The position numbers and the translations under genes were made by a program. The notes below the pieces were generated by a model. The model was not told the origin of the DNA and searched no databases. It saw only the letters and a program-made list of their open reading frames with translations. Below, piece by piece: positions 35,048 to 47,400 of a stretch of DNA of 64,000 nt. Position 1 is the stretch's first letter. The number at the start of each line of letters is the position of its first letter. Origin of the DNA: Cinnamomum chago (lineage: Eukaryota; Streptophyta; Magnoliopsida; Laurales; Lauraceae); the NCBI GenBank assembly GCA_038049695.1, contig CP142455.1:65482501-65546500 (forward strand), read 5' to 3'.

Positions 35048-37494
35048 TGTCACATCCTAATTTCATATTAAGCCTTTTAATCCAAATTTAGAGGCATGAC
35101 ATTCCCACATGATAAAATTCCCATAAACAGAGCATAAACAGAACTAACAGAACTATTTATTTACAATATTAAAGTTTAAGACTGGAAACAAATGTATTTT
35201 AATATACAACCCAGACAGAAATACCAACAAAAGTTAGTACATATTACAGAAAATAAAACCATCCCATGTGATTACGCATGCAACTCATGGAACCAGATGT
35301 CTATATGACATCTGCAAATCAGAAGAAAAATCATATGGTTTCTAGTCAAACACTTGAAATGCCAAAGGATGAATTAGATAAACTGGCAAGAAGCTAATAT
35401 GCTAAACAATGGTGAATTTGTCTTAAAATATGAATAAAACAAATTAAATACAAAATAATAACTGATTCTGATAAAATGACAAGAAAACTGATAAAAACAT
35501 GATAAAATAGAAGAGAAAACCTGATAATAACTGAAATATCATAATATCGATAAACATGATAAATCTCTAAGAAACATGTGTTCAAAATCCAAACATCAAA
35601 ATACCAAATACTGAGTAAAATAAAATACATATCGAACAACTAAATACTGATCAAGTCATTAATACCGATATAGCCAAAATACTGATTAAAGTCAAATACT
35701 GATCAAAGCACTAAAACTAATTCTGATGCTGATACTGATGCCGATACCGACAAATGCTAAATACGAATTTGAAACAGGAAGGCAATACCACCTTAGCCAA
35801 TAATTTGAATACAATGTATGAAACAGTAGGTACCATGGATGTCAGGGAGTAGCCACAAACGTTATAAAAACATATCACAGATGTACCTAGAGTAGAATTA
35901 CTCCACAGAGAGCAAGACTAAACTGCAGTTAGTATCGGAACAATACAGTCCAACTTTACTACGTCAACTTTCAGAAGGACCGGGCTAAGTGATGCCAATC
36001 AATGTGTGCTCATGTACATATATCACTATGTAACAAAATACAAACTTGCTTTGCAAAACAAAACCATATACTTGCAAAATACGAGAAAACACACTTATAA
36101 TCTGATAATTAGAACATCAATCCATATCCCAGTTAGTATCCCAGGCTTGAGATTTCTGGTCAGTTGTCCTAGTCGAATAAGATTTAATACATCTAACAAC
36201 TTATCTAAAAAGTCCATCAGTCAGTCTAAAATATTGGATATCATCATTAGACACTAATGTGTACCATAGCTTTGCGTTTCGGACGTTAATTCAGTAAATA
36301 GAACCTATTTGGTATCACATTGATGTTTAATTGTGGTATTTCCGGATAAGTGGCAATCTAACAGAATTATAGGTTAATACCAGTCTTGGACATCACCTAC
36401 AATGGTCTCCTAAAGTTTCAAGGTCATTGAACTATCATATGGAACATTTTCAAGCTATAGAATCTAAGTTTGGAAATTAATTGGGTAAATACATGTGTCC
36501 GGTCAACATCATAGTCAACATGAAGTATATCTAGTCGACATCATTTATGTTCGGTCGACCTGGTACAAAGAAAATTGCTACGGGAGAGTCACAGTTACAA
36601 AAAATGCAACTAACAGGAAATTAGGTGTGGCCAGTCGACATCATGGTCGACCTGGTTCTCATCAAGTCGACTTGGTACAAAGAAAATCAGTACAGAAGAG
36701 TCTCAGTCGCAGAAAATGCAACTATCTGAAAATGTTGTATTGTCAATCGACCGAGTACACTGTTATTCCAAGAATCCCAGTTTCGGGGTTCTCTGCTTTA
36801 GGTCTGATTCAGTCCTTTCTTCTTCCAATCTGTAATAAACATATTCTAACATTTAAAACCACTTCTAACTCATCATTTAATCCAATTAAAACACATAATT
36901 TCTAACTTAACAAAATCATCATTTGAGCTAAAACTTGGAAATTAATAGAAATAATCTAAAATTCATGTAATTTCTTGAATCCAAAACATATAACCAGGTT
37001 TAGTATATCGGTAACTTGCCTCTGAACTGAGATTAACTAAACTAACTAATTTCTCTGAGAAATCCTTCAAAATGCCACTTGACTGAGCTTCTCCTCGAGC
37101 TTCAACCAAGAACAAACAAGAAGAAGAAACAAGGAAGAAGATGAAGATGGTGATGGCTAAAGGCTGAGATGAGACAGAGAGAAAGAGAGCTGCGAGAGGG
37201 AGAGGGCTAGGCTGGTTGGAACCAGAGAGAAATAGCCAATGAGAGGGAGCCGAATGAGATAGGGATGAGGAAGGAGCTGGACTCCTTGGTGATGTTAATC
37301 CAAATTTTGCAAAAAGCCCCCTATGATTAAACCAAATCACTTGCAAGTCCTCCCTGAAAATAGAATTTACAAATAGGTCCTTTTGAATAAAAAAATCACA
37401 CATCAAATTACTAATCAAGGTTAATTAAGCTAAACATAATAATTAACACTAATGATCTTAATTAAAAATCAGGATCTCCCAGTCGCTCTGACAT
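35048..37494 (-). mobile_element. Large LTR-like block (fossil), minus strand
   Basis: On the minus strand it opens TGTCAGAGCGACTGG and closes AATTAGGATGTGACA, so it starts TG and ends CA. Like the solo LTR at 13 kb it has a CT-rich leader (GCAGCTCTCTTTCTCTCTGT near 37,180), then a zone of GTCGAC palindromes (about 36,490-36,770), then a long AT-rich part. No matching 5-bp flanks and no internal region were found, so it is a partial or rearranged LTR of a related family. Ends are tentative. Confidence 0.5.
36490..36775. repeat. Degenerate GTCGAC palindrome array
   Basis: Spaced words CCGGTCAACATCATAGTCAA, TTCGGTCGACCTGG, GGTCGACCTGGTTCTCATCA and ATCGACCGAGTACACTG. The last matches the module of the 14-kb array in inverse orientation. 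Confidence 0.65.
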
Positions 37495-37499
37495 AAATA

Positions 37500-37926
37500 G
37501 AAAAGAAGTCTAGAAAAGTAAATTTATCGGTATGAGTTTTTCACAATGCTCTCAAAATCAATGATGAATCAATGGCTAAAGTCAACCCTAACTCATTTTT
37601 GGCCTTCTAAAGAAGATGAACTAATATTCCAATTGTTATTTAGGGACCCACATGAATGAAGAAATTGAAAAAAGTGGCTTGGCGGTAAAACTCTTGCAAA
37701 ACAGTTGCAGTAGATCAATTATATGAGGTTTTTCGCAACTTTTTAAAGATCCATCATGAATTATGACCCCAACTTTGACTCCCTAGCCATAATTAGCCTT
37801 TTAAAAATACTGAAGGGCTCAGATTGCGATAGGGGCCCACAAAAAGTTCACAAAAGTAGATCTAATGGTATGGAGTTTTCCACAATTAATTTCTCTAAAT
37901 TTGTGATGATCAATGGGAGACATTTA
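37500..37926. repeat. Diverged tandem repeat, about three units
   Basis: Related blocks near 37,520-37,580, 37,700-37,765 and 37,850-37,915 share GGTATGRAGTTTTYCACAAT and GATGATCAATGG-like words, spaced about 165 bp. Function unknown; it may belong to the neighbouring LTR-like block. Confidence 0.5.
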
Positions 37927-38837
37927 GGGCATGTTTGGTACACATCCTCAGAGAGGATTTCTGTCATTTTTCCGCAATCCCGTGGAAAATCCACGCTTGG
38001 ATCAGCGTGGAAAAGCACAGGGAGGAAGAGAGAAATCCTTGTTTGCAATTATTTTGGAAGTCAGACACCCCCCCATAGGATCCGCGGAATCCACAAACTC
38101 GCGGATTTGCGGAGCTACAGTGAATCTGACGTTAATATAGGTGGGACCGGTTTTTGCGTTTTTTTGGTTTTTTGGGCCCCACAATGAAGATCTGAACCGA
38201 TAATATTGTTAAGAAGGTCCAAAACGGCTATCTCCCAAAATTTCAGCCGTTGATTCATCTTAGATCTTGAGATATTTGCAAAATCGTCCAAACCGTTAAA
38301 ATGCCATATTCTGTGATGCAGTGGGCCAAAAAACGGGATTAAACACAGTCCCTTGTTTTCAATTTTCTGGTTCCTGTGGGCCCCAAAATCAAGATCTGAA
38401 CCGTTAATTATGTTAAGAAGGTCCATAACGGCTATGTCCCAAAATTTCAGCCGTTGATTCATCTTAGATGTTGAGATATTTGCAAAATCGTGAGGGACAT
38501 TTGCCAAAATGTATTACTGAGCAAATTATTATTGAAAACAGTCCGTTTTTTCTCATTTTTGGGTTCATGTGGGGTCCACGATCAACATCAAAACCGGTCA
38601 TTAGTTTTGGACGGTCAAACACGGTAAGGTGACCAAATTATAACCGTTGATCCTTACTTTATCTTGAGATACATGTATAAACATCAATTGGATCATACAT
38701 TCTATAACTTATAAGAATCCTCCATCCATCCAAACATGGAACTTTCATTGGGAATTCTACTTGAGGATTGTGGCTTTCTTTGGAGATGGAGAGAATCCTC
38801 TAAATATAGGATTCTTCACCGTTTACCAAACGTGCCC
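37927..38837. mobile_element. PIF/Harbinger-like non-autonomous element, 911 bp
   Basis: The ends GGGCATGTTTGGTA and TACCAAACGTGCCC are inverted repeats flanked by TTA on both sides (37,924-37,926 and 38,838-38,840), as in Tourist/Harbinger elements. Inside are three tandem units of about 200 bp. Two are very similar (38,190-38,290 and 38,391-38,493, with CCCAAAATTTCAGCCGTTGA); one is diverged (about 38,578-38,690). No transposase. Confidence 0.8.
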
Positions 38838-39350
38838 TTAACTTGCTACCCTTTTTAGCTTACTAAAAAACACAAAGCCACGAATGGTTCGAATCATGAC
38901 TTAGGACACACAAGAATGAGAAAAAAAATAAAATGAACTAGCACAAAAGCACATAAAAGAACACTCCAACGATGCCTTTTTCTAATTCTAATGTGTTTCA
39001 AAATCTTTTCTTCAATTTTTTATTGAACATGGATTTTCCTTGAAGGCATGGAAGATAGAAGAGGAATCCTCTTTGTGGATTTTTACCAAATGTTCCCTAA
39101 ATAAAACACATCACATCTATATATATATATATATATATATATTTATTTATATATTTATCTAACATGTGATCACAATTCCATAAAAAAGAAAAAGAAAAAT
39201 CACACCTTAGATAGTGGGGAGGGATGCTTCAAACAAGATTAATGGGATTAATTATTGGAACTGGGTTAGGAGTGAGGGCACCCAAACATCATATCAAGCA
39301 ATCCCAAGAAAGACAGTTTGAGAGTACATTGGTCATATCAATTCTTCCTG
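38838..39350. other. Intergenic DNA downstream of the UGT gene
   Basis: Includes a second Harbinger-like end (TTTACCAAATGTTCCCTAAA near 39,089-39,108) and a (TA)n run at 39,118-39,141. Probably holds the 3' UTR of the UGT gene just right of it. Confidence 0.45.
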
Positions 39351-40799
39351 CTAACGGCTAACCTCATCCAACATCAAGCCCAAAGAGCGCCAAGAAGACC
39401 CACCTTCTTCAACAGCCCTTCTGGCTTTCTCTCCCAACTCCTTCATCTGCTTCCCAGCCTCCTTCCCTTTCTCTCCCACCATCAGCTCCCTTACCATCTC
39501 CCTCACTCTCTCCCACCCCACCATTCGACCTCCTTCTTCCTTCACTCTCAACCCGATCCCCAACTCCTCCACAACCATTTTCGCATTCATAGGCTGCTCT
39601 GCCATCACTGGCCACGCCAAAATAGGCACCTCTGCACAAATGCTCTCAAGCACTGAGTTCCACCCACAATGGCTCAAAAACCCTCTAACAATCTCGTGCT
39701 TTAGTATCTCCCCCTGCTCCACCCACTCCCTCACCACCATTCCTCCCTCTGCAACTCTCTCTTCATACCCACCTCCCAATTCCACTTCCTTTCCCCTCAC
39801 AACCCACAAAAAATCCACCCCAGATCTCTCCAACCCAATCCCAATCTCCATCAGCTGGGTTTGTGAGATCTCCGCCTGGGTACCAAATGCAACATACAAA
39901 ACAGGCCTCTGCTTGGCTTCCCTGTCGTCAAGCCATTGCACCCATCTGGGTTTTTCCAGTGATTCGTGCTGGTTTAGAGGCGATGCGGTGCAGAGAGGCC
40001 CAACACACCAAGCTTTTGGGTTGAATTTTCTGTTGAAGAAGTCAACATAGATGCTTTCGAGCTCGTAGAAGCTGTTGACAACTATCCCACTGCTTTGGGC
40101 TGTTGCTCTTCCGGACTCCATCACAAGATCGAAAAAGGGTCCTTTGGGTTCTGGGTCTTTGAAGGGCTCATTGAGGTCGCGCCTGCAGAGCATAATGTTA
40201 GGAAAGAAAGGCAGGGAGAAGAGCTCGTCGTCTGATTTGACATCTTTGAGGGACCCATGCTCGAAAATAAGGCGTGGGATGATCATGGAAAAGGTGTTCA
40301 TGCCAAAGAAGATAAGTGATGGCACGCCTACCTTGGAAGCAGAGAGCTGAGCCCATGGAAGGAACCCATCATGGATGACGCAGGAGACATGTGGGAGGAG
40401 GGTGGAGAGGACTTCCTCGAAGTGGGGTTGGAGAAGTTTGGTGGCATGAACGAAAGGGAGGAAGAGAGACATGGAAGGAAGCTTGGCTGTGCTTTCTACT
40501 CCAAGAGGGAGATTTGGAGGGCTTCGAGGGAAAGGAAGCTCGAGGACTGTGACCGTGGTGTGGGTGAGAGAGGAGCGAATGAAAGAAGAATTTGCAGGTG
40601 TGGTGAAGATGGTAACGATGATGTTGCGGTTGTGGAGGAGGTGGGCAAGATGGAGGAGAGGGATGGTGTGGCCTTTAGACATGAAAGGAAGGAGCACAAC
40701 ATGGGTGGTAGAAGGAGCAGAATCAGCAGCAGCAATGGTATTGGAAGTCTCAATGGAAATAAGAGGAGGAGCAGGAGGTGTGATTTCAAGAGAAGCCAT
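39351..40799 (-). CDS. UDP-glycosyltransferase, UGT90-like, intronless
   Basis: 482 residues in one exon. Family 1 glycosyltransferases move a sugar, usually glucose, from UDP-sugar to small acceptors in the cytosol. The catalytic His is about residue 44 in FMSKGHTIPLLHLAHLL and the partner Asp about 144 in VIHDGFLPW. The 44-residue PSPG box runs from W359 to Q402 (WVEQGEILKHEIVRGFLSHC, GWNSVLESICAEVPILAWPV, MAEQ). Its final Gln favours UDP-glucose. Ala replaces the common Gly before VP in the box. The overall sequence closely follows Arabidopsis UGT90A1 as I remember it (WCVGPLC, LYVAFGTQAEIS, NAKMVVEE). Length is typical and the frame intact. The acceptor is unknown. A partial copy lies at 21,985-22,515 in the same orientation. 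The first ATG is used; the N-terminus is about 25 residues longer than the motif start needs. Confidence 0.95.
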   Translation of the reverse strand: MASLEITPPAPPLISIETSNTIAAADSAPSTTHVVLLPFMSKGHTIPLLHLAHLLHNRNIIVTIFTTPANSSFIRSSLTHTTVTVLELPFPRSPPNLPLGVESTAKLPSMSLFLPFVHATKLLQPHFEEVLSTLLPHVSCVIHDGFLPWAQLSASKVGVPSLIFFGMNTFSMIIPRLIFEHGSLKDVKSDDELFSLPFFPNIMLCRRDLNEPFKDPEPKGPFFDLVMESGRATAQSSGIVVNSFYELESIYVDFFNRKFNPKAWCVGPLCTASPLNQHESLEKPRWVQWLDDREAKQRPVLYVAFGTQAEISQTQLMEIGIGLERSGVDFLWVVRGKEVELGGGYEERVAEGGMVVREWVEQGEILKHEIVRGFLSHCGWNSVLESICAEVPILAWPVMAEQPMNAKMVVEELGIGLRVKEEGGRMVGWERVREMVRELMVGEKGKEAGKQMKELGEKARRAVEEGGSSWRSLGLMLDEVSR

Positions 40800-40891
40800 C
40801 TACCTCACTGATTCTTCTTCTCCGCTCTCCTGTTATTCCTTCTCGTTTGTCTCTTTTTCTTTATTACTGGACTGGAGTTCTTTTCTTGTAG

Positions 40892-40897
40892 CACGTG
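40892..40897. promoter_or_regulatory. G-box CACGTG upstream of the UGT gene
   Basis: CACGTG lies about 93 bp upstream of the UGT start codon. G-boxes bind bZIP or bHLH factors in plants, but one hexamer is weak evidence. Confidence 0.3.
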
Positions 40898-40899
40898 AT

Positions 40900-42369
40900 T
40901 TCAGCTTCTGTGATTATTTATTTCGAGAGGACGGGCCCAAATGATGTCAAAAGACAAGCACATGGGAGCTGCGCATCAACCAAGTTCTAGTTTTCACTTT
41001 TTCCTTACATGGCGTAGCTTGGGTTGGGGTAGAATCATATTATGGAGGAGAGGAAGCATCCACCATGGCAGAATATTCTTAGTTACTCAAGATTCTGATC
41101 CAAAACTTTTTAAGGGGTAGCTTTATCTAATTATATTTTTAAATTTGGTGAATTAAATCATTTGGATTCACCTATTAATCCATCATGTAGGCCCACATCT
41201 AAAACTCAAATCACTAAAAAAATGTCCTTTTCTATTTAACTGTAGACCAAATTTCCCTCTAATAAGAGTTAGGCCTGCCAAATTGAACATGTGTAAAACA
41301 AAACAACTAAAATCAAATCAAAGTCAGGAACTACGTAAGCATATGAGGAAACTACGTGAGCATGTCATGTTGCGTGACTTCTATAATAGGAGCTTTTCAT
41401 CATTTACAAATTATTGTTATTATTTATTTATTTTTTATAACTAAGGGTGTCTTCTGCCCAACTCATGAGCCTTTGGCATTGAATCCGAGGGATACTCGAT
41501 TCTGAACAATCAAGAACTAATCCCTAGATGCACATTCAAACTCCCCTATCCACATTATTCATCAGTCACAACTTATTATGGGCTTGGTTTGGTGAGCTGC
41601 CCCTTTCTTCCATTTAACAAATGATTGTTTAAAGGGTTAAAATATTGATTAGGTTAAAGACGCTTGGTGCATGATTTTAAGTCTAGCGTTTAAGGTTTTA
41701 CTAGAAATTCGTTTTTGTGATATGTGTGATCATACCAATCGACGTTGATGCTGGTCGTTATTTATTAATATAATTTTTTTAATCATCACTATTATCATTA
41801 AAGTTTTAGTTCAAATCTATCCATCTAAGAATATTTTTACAGAAAAATAACTGTCAAACTTTCGGTTTTGATTATACCCAACTTAGGCATCTAAAATCCA
41901 AGGCAAAATGAAAGCAGCCTTCTGTTTTTTGGTTACAAAGCCCCCACCTAGTGCAGTGGCAAATCTGTTTGCATTGTTAGGCCACAGATGCATGTGGGCT
42001 TGTGGGGCCCACTGTTTCTAGAATATGAGGAAAAGTGGTTGTGATTAGTGCGATGATGAATGTGAGAGTCAGCATGTGGACAAGGCATTTAATGAGAGAG
42101 GGTATGGAATCATCAATCAGTGTTGTGGAAATTGATGAGAGAGAGGGGAATGGAATCTGATTCAGGATTTGGGAGATTTTTAGTTTCGTTTTTAAGCTTG
42201 GATCGATGTGGAAGTTTTTGGATCTCACCTCATGGATGTTTGAACCACACATCAAGCCTGTTGAGCTTGAATGGTCTAGCATGAGCAATTGCCCAATATA
42301 GGTAGACCCCACAATGAGAGATACCTTGTGAATTGCAATTCTTATATTTCCTTCCTAGAAAATACTTGG
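40900..42369. other. Intergenic DNA, no gene recognised
   Basis: AT-rich. A 111-codon open frame at 41,977-42,312 (minus) resembles nothing I know and lacks coding character. Confidence 0.4.
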
Positions 42370-42690
42370 GGCTGTTTGTTCCATGTAATCTAATACATTG
42401 GAATTGTAAAACTCCAAGTCTCAAAATAGTTAAATTGAAGAAACTTAAGTGAATCAACAAAAATAACCATCAAATTATCTGCCCAATGATAGAAAATGAA
42501 TCGAGAGGAAGTGGGAATTGAATAGCCAACCACGATCCTAATAATTCAAATACTATGAAAGTGAAGGTTGCATCTATATGGCTACCTTGCATCCTTCACC
42601 TCTCATTTCATATCCTTTGGTGGAGTTCATTAATTTGGCTATGAGTTCCCATGTATTCAATTCATATATATTATATGGAAACAAACAGGC
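42370..42690. mobile_element. MITE, about 320 bp
   Basis: The left end GGGCTGTTTGTTCCATGTAA pairs with the inverse of the right end (TTATATGGAAACAAACAGGC). A diverged copy of the interior occurs at about 60,558-60,810 (shared ACCATCAAATWATCT, AGAAAATGAATC, CTARTAATTCAAAT). No clear target duplication. Confidence 0.65.
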
Positions 42691-43562
42691 TATCAAAGAA
42701 AGGACCCCAATAATCTTAACTAATAAATTAGATTTTGAGTCTAAACTTGATTTCAGTAAAGAAGACGAAGAAAGAAATGTTGTAAATCCACAGAAAAATC
42801 AAGGCTGTGATCATCAAGAGAAGAAGGTAATTGCTCGATCACGAGTTCAGGTACAGTATGAGTTTACTCTATTGTTTGATTCATTCAGCTAAATCCATCC
42901 TACGGCTGTAAAACATTAAAGAGCTCACAAATGATATAAGACCAAGGTTTTATGGAATGAATGACTCTGATTGCAAAGGAGAAAATTAAGAGATCTTTGT
43001 TTCAGGTAGCAAGACTCTTTTTTTTTTTTTTTTTTGTAGAAAAAGCACATGTCAGAAGGTGCAGATCCAGATTCGATCCAAACTCAGGTCCCCAATCTTA
43101 TGACCTAACCCAGACACAATAAAGCCCTGAGGGCTGGCTTTGGGTTAAAGCCCATGACTGATCTCGTGAGAGAGTGTAGTATATGCAACTCTATTTCGGG
43201 CCTTGCTCAAATATTTTAGGATCCAATGCAGTGGAACCAAACTCAGTCCTTACACATAAATGTGTCAAGTATCCATACCCATTTTTATGGCTCAGATTCT
43301 GGTAAATGGGTTCACAGTGCTATCCCAAATCAGTATTAAGTACCTGGCTTCACTCTCTCTACAATAGGAGGCACACTTAAGATCCAGTGTGGGTCACCAA
43401 GATATTTATTATGAAAATTAAAATCAAGCACACATGCAACCCATCCGAGGTCTTGGCTCGGGATAGATCCAAATGAAGAAGCAACATTCATGTAGCCGAT
43501 GCCGACATAAGTTGGAACAACGCTTTGATGATGATGAAGCCAAACCAAGCATACATACAGCT
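42691..43562. other. Intergenic DNA, no gene recognised
   Basis: Contains a 17-base T run near 43,019-43,036. No coding or RNA gene signal that I can support. Confidence 0.4.
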
Positions 43563-43921
43563 GCCAGGGGTGGCATTTGTCAATCCAACCCCCAACCATC
43601 TCGAACCAACATGGTAATTCAGTGCCCAGATTAACCCTTCCTATTTGCAAGTTGGTTACAGTCGACACTTCTTATACAATTAATTAATGAATCAGCTAGG
43701 GCTGAGTTCAGATTTGCTATTTGACCTGCCAAGACAACCCATCTGACCAATTCGATTCCAACCCGAACCCACCCGATTAAGTAAGGTTTCAAGTTGACCC
43801 TTTTAACTCCCGGGTTGGTTTTGGGTTCATGTTATAAAACCTAATTAATAAATGAGTCAGGTTTGGATTGTGCCCATATAGTTTACCCACAATGCTCAGT
43901 TCAACCCATTGCCACCCGTAG
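43563..43921. mobile_element. hAT-like non-autonomous element, about 360 bp
   Basis: The left end CAGGGGTGGCATTTGTCAAT pairs with the inverse of the right end (CAACCCATTGCCACCCGTAG). The interior is rich in CAACCCG/GGGTTGG words, as in the repeat at 8.56 kb. Flanks CAGCTGC and AGCTAC are similar but not a clean 8-bp duplication. Confidence 0.5.
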
Positions 43922-44457
43922 CTACAAGCCACCAATCATTTCCATTTTCAACATGTACTAGATATGCAGAAAGGCTTATGTAATGCCAATGGTGAAGTCA
44001 TCCTGTAATTTTGGTCTTCTTGTAATAGGGAGTTAAAGTGTATTTACAGAACTTATAGAGAGGAATTCAACCAAAAAAAGAAACGAGAAAAAAACATGCT
44101 CAATATCATCCCTCTTTTAGGCATATAATGGAAGAAAATCCAGCACCAAATAGAAGCATTGAACTGGTAAATTCTGTACAAACAGGTCATGAGCAATTTT
44201 TTAACTCCAACAAGATAATGAGCATTGTAGTCATTTTTGCCTGCTGTGTCATGGCTACCTTCCATCTAAACACCTACGGTTGAAATGTTACACAGAATCG
44301 CATTCGCAACCAATCGGTTGCATCTCTTTTTCTGATTTCAATTTTTATTCTTTTCAATCGCCTGAGCCAACCCATGATATTTGACAGTTGACACCATGGG
44401 AGTCTCAAAGAAGGATATTTTCATTGCTAAGATGGTATCCACTAACCTTAAAACAGA
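43922..44457 (-). other. Probable 3' flank of the membrane-protein gene
   Basis: Lies directly downstream of the stop codon at 44,458-44,460 of the minus-strand gene. AT-rich; no separate gene recognised. Confidence 0.4.
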
Positions 44458-47400
44458 TTATGAGTCAGGTATAACAGCGGAGGGGAAAAACCTCATGAGG
44501 AAACTTGAGAGAGACCAGATGCATATCACTCCAAGGAAATGGAGGACATTCAATAGAGTCCCCAGTGAGCTATTTATGGCCATGGTCTGGGATGTTGTCT
44601 CGGCTCCCCTGACTGAGAAGGACAGCGCCGTGACCAACTGAGCTGCTCTATTCAGCTGGTGGAGTCTGTAAACCTGAGAAAGAGAAAGTCCATTTTTACA
44701 GTGTAATATAATAGTTAAGAAGGATGCAATGCAGTTATCACCATTCAGGAAAACAAAGGGGCAGAGGTAGCTATCTGAAGAATGCCATGACAAAGTAGAT
44801 GAGCCTTGACCCAATAAGGATACATAGAGGAATCACATAACCTTCAGCCTTGATTTTGTACACATGGGTTTCAGTTTAAGGCTGCAAGGTTTATTTTTCA
44901 TCATGGGCCCTGTCATCTGAAAGATCACAGTATCTGATGTATTGTGCTTATGTTCCTCTTTTTCTTTTTCCTTTTTCTTTTATTGATGTGATTGTGCTTA
45001 TGTGAGTGTGAAACTACTGTTCTTCATTAATCAAATATTGCAAGTCATTGACAGAATGGTTAAAATGGTCCGAGCAGGAGAGTTGGGCATCTGTAAGGGT
45101 CCCATGATGCCATTAGAGAGAAATTCAGTAGAAACACGTGACCTCCTTCACAACTAACGAGCTTGTACATATAGAGCTCACGAGACAATGACCAAGACTG
45201 CAGGTCAAATTTGACAAGGATCTATTATCATTAAATAGACCTCAGCCATCGTCAGCTAGCAAGACAAAATGCCGATGTCTGCTATTCTTCCAGAAACAAG
45301 GATATGGGAATATGCCCAGGCAGCACATATGTGCAAGATTTGATCCATATCAAGGTGGGCCTCCAATGGATGGCTGAGTGAAAAAGCAGGCTATCAATGG
45401 AGGGTGATAGAGCTGAACCAATTGAAAACACTTGGGACAACAACCAACATTCATTGCATATGTGAGGATTTCAGGAGTAGACTGGCCTTTCTTCCGTGAC
45501 CAACAAAGTGGATTTCACCTGAATCCTAGTTTGGGTGTCACATGGCAAATCCGCATATGCAGCCAAATAATAATGAGTATAGATAGTGTAGTGTGAATTG
45601 TGATATTAGAACACTTTAGCAGGTCCTCACCTGAAAGATAACAGGAATGACAGGCCAAGCTACTGACTTTCTATATCTTGCATACTGTTCAAATGCAAAT
45701 TGCACAATAAGCCCAACCAAATATGGAGCAAGAGTAGCCGAAGCTGCAGGCCCAGTCCATGGCCAGACCAATCCCATTGTCACCAGGGGTATAATCAGGC
45801 TTAGTACCAAGGTAGCCACAGAAGAAATCCGATGCCCTATTCCAGCTTTTGACAGGCTGTTACTAACAGAAATTACTGTCCTGCGAGGTTTCTGCATGTG
45901 ATCCATTATAAGAACAAAGATAGCAACCCCACTATAGAAAAGAGCTTCTGTGAAGAACAATATCAGGAAATCTGCATACGAAAAATAACATAGTTTAGTA
46001 CAGTAACAGATGCAGCTTCTCATCAAAGCAGTAAAAAAGATGCAAGGATACATCTTCATGTGCCCCAAATTCAATCAATAAAAAATGAAAGAACATCCGT
46101 GGATTATCGTAAAACATGTTATGACTGAAGGTTCCTAACCATGAACTTCAGACTCTAGTTCAAAGTAAAATGAGCAGAGCCTTATTCTACTTGGGATATA
46201 TAATGCCATGAAAATTTCCCCAAATCCAGGGACTAGTTTTAACTTAATTTCACTTTCTGCATTTTACCAAACAGTTTTCAGCTGCTATGGCCCTGTTTAG
46301 TTTACACGTTTCCAATTTGGCCAAAACCTAGCACACCATCAATGATTTAGGCCGAAGAAAATGCAACAGTCAGGAAAAAGAAAAGGAAGAGAAGAAAAAA
46401 GTCGACAAAATGCTGTAACATATACAAAGGCTAAAAATAGTGCTTGTACAATGAAGGGAAGGCTTACAAGTTTAATGAGCAGGGGCCTAGGAGACAGTCG
46501 ACACCAACAATAAAGACCATGACAAAAAGTAGGGAGGAAAGAAATGTACACACACACACACACACACACAGACACACACTCCCTTTTTACTCCAAAATGG
46601 ACAGAACAAACCCTGCCTTTAGTGAGATCAACTCAAAGGAGGAAGAAGAAAAAAGAAAACCAATCACTCTTCAGTTCATTCGACTAAAAGACAGAAGAAA
46701 GAAAAGGGGGAGGAGGATGGCGGGGTACGTGCGAAGAATGGTGTAACGTGAAGTAGCCGACCTGAGGCCAAATCTACAGCTAGAGCTTGAAGCCGAACAG
46801 GTTTGCTTATCCTTCTACCGTTGACTTCTGCTTTTCCTTTTTTTTCCTGTTTGTTTTCACTGTTATGCTGCATTTGGCCATTGTTTATTGTCCCAAAAGA
46901 GTTTTTTTTTTTTTTTATTCTAAAATCTGTGCATACAAGTGCAAGTAGAAAGAATGTAGATGCTTTTTTAGGTATTTTGAATAAAGTTGTTTTGTTGGTT
47001 GGGCTAGAGAATGTTGTCCAATTTATAACAGACACTGATGTCGCATATAACGCAACAGGAAAGCAACTGGCGATAAAATATGGAACATTCTATTAGACAG
47101 CTTGTGCAGGACACTGTATCGACCTGATTTTAGAAAAATATGGTGAGGCCCTTGTAGAGACAGATAAGATGGCAAGGAAAGTGACTAAACTGATTTGCAA
47201 TCATGCATATGTCTTGAATTGGATGAGAATATATTATACTAATAGGGGAGATCTGGTTCACCCAACTATCACAGAATTCGCCATTAATTTTATTAGCTTG
47301 CAATATCTTTTTGAGTTCAGAAATGAAGTTAGACAAATGTGGACAAGTAATTCTTGATCCAAATCTAGCTATTCTTCTACTCCTATTGGCTTGGAGATCA

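Noticed and set aside
41977-42312. Membrane-like minus-strand open frame
   Set aside because: Hydrophobic by AT-rich composition; no homology recognised, no splice context, and next to a MITE.
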